Assembly (NCBI GenBank): GCA_016281475.1
Contig: JAEEIS010000129.1
Coordinates: 1 to 8,096 of the forward strand
From: Bacteroidales bacterium
Lineage (GTDB): Bacteria; Bacteroidota; Bacteroidia; Bacteroidales; P3
Length of the DNA stretch: 8,096 nucleotides
Direction: 5' to 3'
Below are positions 6,057 through 8,096 of the stretch, piece by piece. Within the stretch, counting starts at the first letter, position 1. Each line of letters opens with the position of its first letter. A program made the translations under genes and the position numbers. The notes beneath the pieces were generated by a model. That model saw nothing but the letters and a program-made list of their open reading frames with translations, was not told the DNA's origin and made no database searches.

Positions 6057-6851
6057 ATGCCTTTCCCCGAAATCCGTTTTGTCGACATCCTCGACGTCCT
6101 GTTGGTAGCCGTTCTGGTCTACGAGCTCTACCGCCTGGTCAAGGGCACCAACGTCATCCGCATCTTCTGGGCCGTGGTCGCCATCATCATCTGCTGGCGC
6201 CTCTCCGACCTCTTCAACATGCGCTTCTGCTCCCAAATATTTGGTGGCATAATCAGCATCGGCATCATCGCCCTAGTCATCGTCTTCCAGCCCGAGGTGC
6301 GCAAATTCCTCCTCCTCATCGGCACCAAGACCCAGCTCACTGGCGACACCGTCGTTAAGCGTTTCCAGTTCTGGCGGCGCGACGTTGGCAAACGCTCTGG
6401 CATCAACCTTGACCCCTACATCCAGGCCTGCATGCACATGTCGTCGAGCAAGACCGGCGCCCTGCTCATCTTCCAGCGTTCCAACTCGGTAGAAGAGTTG
6501 GTGCGCACTGGCGAAGTCATCAACGCGCTAGTCTCCGCTCCGCTGCTCGAGACCCTCTTCTTCAAAAACTCTCCCCTCCACGACGGCGCAGTCATCGTCA
6601 AGGACAACACCGTCCTTGCCGCCCGCTGCATCCTGCCCGTCACCTCGCGCACCGACATCGACCCCAACCTCGGCCTGCGCCACCGTAGCGCCATCGGTGT
6701 CACCGAGCAGCTCGACGTGGTCAGTGTCATCGTCTCCGAAGAAACCGGTGCCATCTCCTACGCCCTCGAAGGCGAAATTCACCACAATGTCTCCCCCGCC
6801 CAGCTGCGTCAGGCACTTGAGCAACTCCTCGACAATTCGCATGGAATTTAA
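6057..6851 (+). CDS. cdaA: Diadenylate cyclase CdaA (c-di-AMP synthase)
   Basis: 264-residue membrane-bound enzyme that condenses two ATP into cyclic di-AMP, a second messenger controlling potassium and osmolyte transport and cell-envelope homeostasis in many bacteria. Three N-terminal membrane segments are at about 11-28, 33-49 and 61-78. They are followed by a linker and the DisA_N/DAC domain, about 115-240, with both catalytic motifs intact: DGA at 176-178 (SPLHDGAVIV) and RHR at 208-210 in GLRHRSAIG. Length and layout match CdaA rather than DisA or CdaS. The start is immediately preceded by a 49-base array of seven heptamers with no Shine-Dalgarno site. In Firmicutes cdaA sits with cdaR and glmM; neither is present here. 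The neighbour is folP, a pairing I recall as common in Bacteroidota. Confidence 0.95.
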   Translation: MPFPEIRFVDILDVLLVAVLVYELYRLVKGTNVIRIFWAVVAIIICWRLSDLFNMRFCSQIFGGIISIGIIALVIVFQPEVRKFLLLIGTKTQLTGDTVVKRFQFWRRDVGKRSGINLDPYIQACMHMSSSKTGALLIFQRSNSVEELVRTGEVINALVSAPLLETLFFKNSPLHDGAVIVKDNTVLAARCILPVTSRTDIDPNLGLRHRSAIGVTEQLDVVSVIVSEETGAISYALEGEIHHNVSPAQLRQALEQLLDNSHGI

Positions 6852-6857
6852 TAGTTA

Positions 6858-6881
6858 TATCGAAAAACGATAATATTTTTT
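6858..6881 (+). terminator. Weak candidate intrinsic terminator after cdaA
   Basis: Seven bases after the cdaA stop, TATCG (6858-6862) and CGATA (6868-6872) form a perfect 5-bp stem around a loop of five As, followed closely by six Ts (6876-6881). The position between cdaA and a new promoter at 6904-6911 is right for a terminator. The stem is short and has only two G-C pairs, so it may be inefficient or accidental. Confidence 0.35.
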
Positions 6882-6903
6882 CTAGTAGTTAAAGAAAAAT
6901 TTG

Positions 6904-6911
6904 TATTTTTG
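6904..6911 (+). promoter_or_regulatory. Bacteroidota-type promoter for the DUF2975-HTH operon
   Basis: TATTTTTG is an exact TAnnTTTG -7 box in the 107-base gap between cdaA and the DUF2975 gene. Transcription would start near 6918, giving a leader of about 40 bases before the ATG at 6959. The -33 element is unclear; a T-rich stretch at 6876-6881 is at roughly the right distance but has no TTTG. The AT-rich context and clean placement make this the best promoter candidate in the window. Confidence 0.6.
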
Positions 6912-6958
6912 CAACGTCAAAACAGGTGGATATTATTTGTATGATATAATCTATTGAA

Positions 6959-7630
6959 ATGAAAAACAACAATATATCGCGTGTGCGGATGCTCTACGGA
7001 CTCTTCGGAGGCATACTCCTGATATGCCTGGGACTCTTCGTCAGCCATATTTTTTATGCCGAAGAGGAGCCGTTGGTAGGCGAACTCACCGCCTTCAACA
7101 GCAAGTACGCCTTCACCGTCACCGACCTCCGTGGCCCCGCTCAGCTCTACGCCATCGAGCACCCCATCGAAGGGGTCCCCCAAGGCATCTCCGCACATGC
7201 CCATGTCAACCGTTTCGACGTCGACTGCTACACCGACGACGAGGTTATCGGCAATGACCCCCGCCTCCACTGGGCGACGGCCATGCAGCTCGTCGCCATG
7301 GTGGTGTTCGCCGCCATCGTGGTGCTCGTAGTTTCCGCCCTCATCGTCTTCTATCGCAGTGCAGAGCAGGGCAGGGTCTTCCCCCGCAAATGCGTCACCC
7401 TCCTGCTTGTCATCGGGCTGCTGCTGGTGCTGCTCTCCCTCAGCGTCGACACCCAGACCTACCTCGAGCGTCGTCTTGCCCACGACCTTCTGGCTGGCAG
7501 CCAGTGGGTGCCGCAGACACGCTACACCATTCATTTCACACGCATCTTCTTCGGCCTCACCATCATCTTCCTCTCCCAGATTATCCGTATCGGCCGCGAA
7601 ATGCAAGACGAACAGGAGCTGACGGTATGA
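6959..7630 (+). CDS. DUF2975 family four-helix membrane protein
   Basis: 223-residue integral membrane protein of the DUF2975 family, function unknown. Membrane segments are about 12-32, 108-131, 145-163 and 191-209, with an extracytoplasmic loop of about 75 residues between the first two. Family signs are the GRVFPRKCV stretch at 138-146 before the third helix (compare the family's usual 'G.PF...N') and the terminal EMQDEQELTV at 214-223. Its TGA overlaps the ATG of the HTH regulator in an ATGA junction. This membrane-protein plus YozG-like-regulator pair is widespread (YoaS-YozG in Bacillus subtilis is an example I recall). A promoter at 6904-6911 makes this a separate transcription unit. 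The start at 6959 directly precedes the first helix with a short basic tail, and an upstream ATG at 6941 reaches a stop after two codons. Confidence 0.88.
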   Translation: MKNNNISRVRMLYGLFGGILLICLGLFVSHIFYAEEEPLVGELTAFNSKYAFTVTDLRGPAQLYAIEHPIEGVPQGISAHAHVNRFDVDCYTDDEVIGNDPRLHWATAMQLVAMVVFAAIVVLVVSALIVFYRSAEQGRVFPRKCVTLLLVIGLLLVLLSLSVDTQTYLERRLAHDLLAGSQWVPQTRYTIHFTRIFFGLTIIFLSQIIRIGREMQDEQELTV

Positions 7631-7851
7631 TAATAGTAAACCTCGACGTGATGATGGCGAAACGCAAGATTTCGCTTTCCGAGCTGGCCGAACGTGTCGG
7701 TCTCACCACCGCCAACCTCTCCATCCTCAAAACCGGCAAGGCCCGCGCAGTCCGTTTCAGCACCCTCGACCGTATCTGCAAGGTTCTCAGATGCCAGCCT
7801 GGCGACATCTTGGAATACCGCGACGAATCTATAATTGATAAAGATTGGTAG
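7627..7851 (+). CDS. YozG-like small HTH transcriptional regulator
   Basis: 74-residue Cro/C1-type helix-turn-helix protein of the YozG-like group. The DNA-binding unit runs from about 15 to 56, with SLSELAERVGLTTANLSILK as helix-turn-helix core (16-35), then ARAVRFSTLDRICKVL and the typical ending CQPGDILEY at 56-64. There is no separate sensor domain. The frame is open much further upstream (an ATG at 7390), but that region is the DUF2975 gene in another frame. The ATG at 7627, in the ATGA overlap, gives the normal size. AGGAG at 7614-7618 lies 8 bases before this ATG; it could help start translation or be chance, since Bacteroidota rarely use such sites. It probably regulates its own operon; the target is not known. 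Confidence 0.92.
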   Translation: MIIVNLDVMMAKRKISLSELAERVGLTTANLSILKTGKARAVRFSTLDRICKVLRCQPGDILEYRDESIIDKDW

Positions 7852-7857
7852 CAACCC

Positions 7858-7885
7858 TCCGACCACTTCGATAATTCCGACCACT
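7858..7885. repeat. Ten-base direct repeat in the HTH-M16 gap
   Basis: TCCGACCACT occurs at 7858-7867 and again at 7876-7885, an 18-base period. It does not follow the heptamer pattern of the other gaps. It lies just after the HTH stop codon and upstream of the M16 protease leader. Confidence 0.6.
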
Positions 7886-7937
7886 CAGAATACACTGAAA
7901 ATTTTATAAATAACAATTCAATCAACAACAAAACAAC

Positions 7938-8096
7938 ATGAAAAAACTTTTCACCCTCATCATGCTTCTCGCCCTCGTGGGCAGCATGACCTTTGCCCAG
8001 ACTAAGCCGGCGAAGGAAAAGAAGACCGACCTCACCGAGAAGGTGCCGGTCGACAAGAAAGTGCGCATTGGCAAGCTTGCCAACGGCATGACCTAC
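7938..8096 (+). CDS. Exported M16 (insulinase-like) zinc protease, N-terminal fragment
   Basis: Only the first 53 codons are in the window. A Sec signal peptide is clear: basic MKK, a hydrophobic core to about residue 19, and a likely cut after Ala20 (TFA/Q). There is no lipobox cysteine. After a Lys-rich spacer, VRIGKLANGMTY at 42-53 matches the beginning of the M16 catalytic domain (usual form 'V..GKL.NGLTYYI'), as seen in large periplasmic M16 proteases of Bacteroidota. The zinc site HxxEH would lie beyond the right edge, so activity cannot be judged. The leader is A-rich and has no Shine-Dalgarno site, typical for the phylum. It lies 86 bases after the HTH gene; no clear promoter is seen in that gap. 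Confidence 0.8.
   Translation, partial: MKKLFTLIMLLALVGSMTFAQTKPAKEKKTDLTEKVPVDKKVRIGKLANGMTY

Noticed and set aside
7390..7626. N-terminal extension of the HTH regulator
   Set aside because: It lies wholly inside the DUF2975 gene in another frame; the ATGA overlap start gives the normal family length.
7882..7905. Possible terminator TCAG...CTGA followed by AAAATTTT after the HTH gene
   Set aside because: A four-base stem is too short, and the T run is separated from it by As.

Overview
The window looks like a chromosomal segment of a Bacteroidota (Bacteroidales-type) genome of roughly 50% GC. The reasons are the DUF4293 membrane protein ending in the family's charged tail, a BT_3928-type DoxX/MauE-thioredoxin fusion, a duplicated-domain DUF1599 protein, rsfS immediately upstream of ftsH, folP next to cdaA, promoter boxes of the Bacteroidota TAnnTTTG type, and A-rich leaders without Shine-Dalgarno sites. 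I cannot name the genus. No mobile element, CRISPR array, tRNA or rRNA is visible.

Layout. Positions 1-4934 are all on the minus strand, read right to left: DUF1599 protein, BT_3928-family membrane protein, DUF4293 protein, tsaE, rsfS, and ftsH, which runs off the left edge. The last four are tightly packed (a 1-base overlap at DUF4293/tsaE and a 1-base gap at rsfS/ftsH). A 124-bp AT-rich divergent region (4935-5058) separates this block from plus-strand genes: folP (dihydropteroate synthase), cdaA (diadenylate cyclase), a DUF2975 membrane protein overlapping a small YozG-like HTH regulator, and the signal-peptide end of an M16 zinc protease running off the right edge. No gene-free stretch exceeds about 125 bases.

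How the genes fit together. The minus-strand block is mostly housekeeping: tRNA t6A modification (TsaE), ribosome silencing (RsfS), membrane protein quality control (FtsH), and membrane proteins of unknown role. The plus strand holds folate synthesis, c-di-AMP synthesis and a self-contained two-gene membrane-protein/regulator cassette with its own promoter.

The most unusual feature lies between the genes. Four gaps (2113-2142, 3099-3155, 4296-4388, 5944-6056) contain degenerate tandem arrays with a strict 7-base period. Unit families differ from gap to gap (GTTTAAA/T, GGTTAGA/G, ATCACCA), but when oriented alike they share a pattern of about G-K-T-K-A-N-N. Three genes (tsaE, DUF1599, folP) have their stop codon inside such an array. 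Two oppositely oriented arrays after folP form a hairpin followed by five Ts, and another array of exactly seven units forms the sequence directly before the cdaA start codon. The two gaps that carry recognisable promoter boxes lack arrays.
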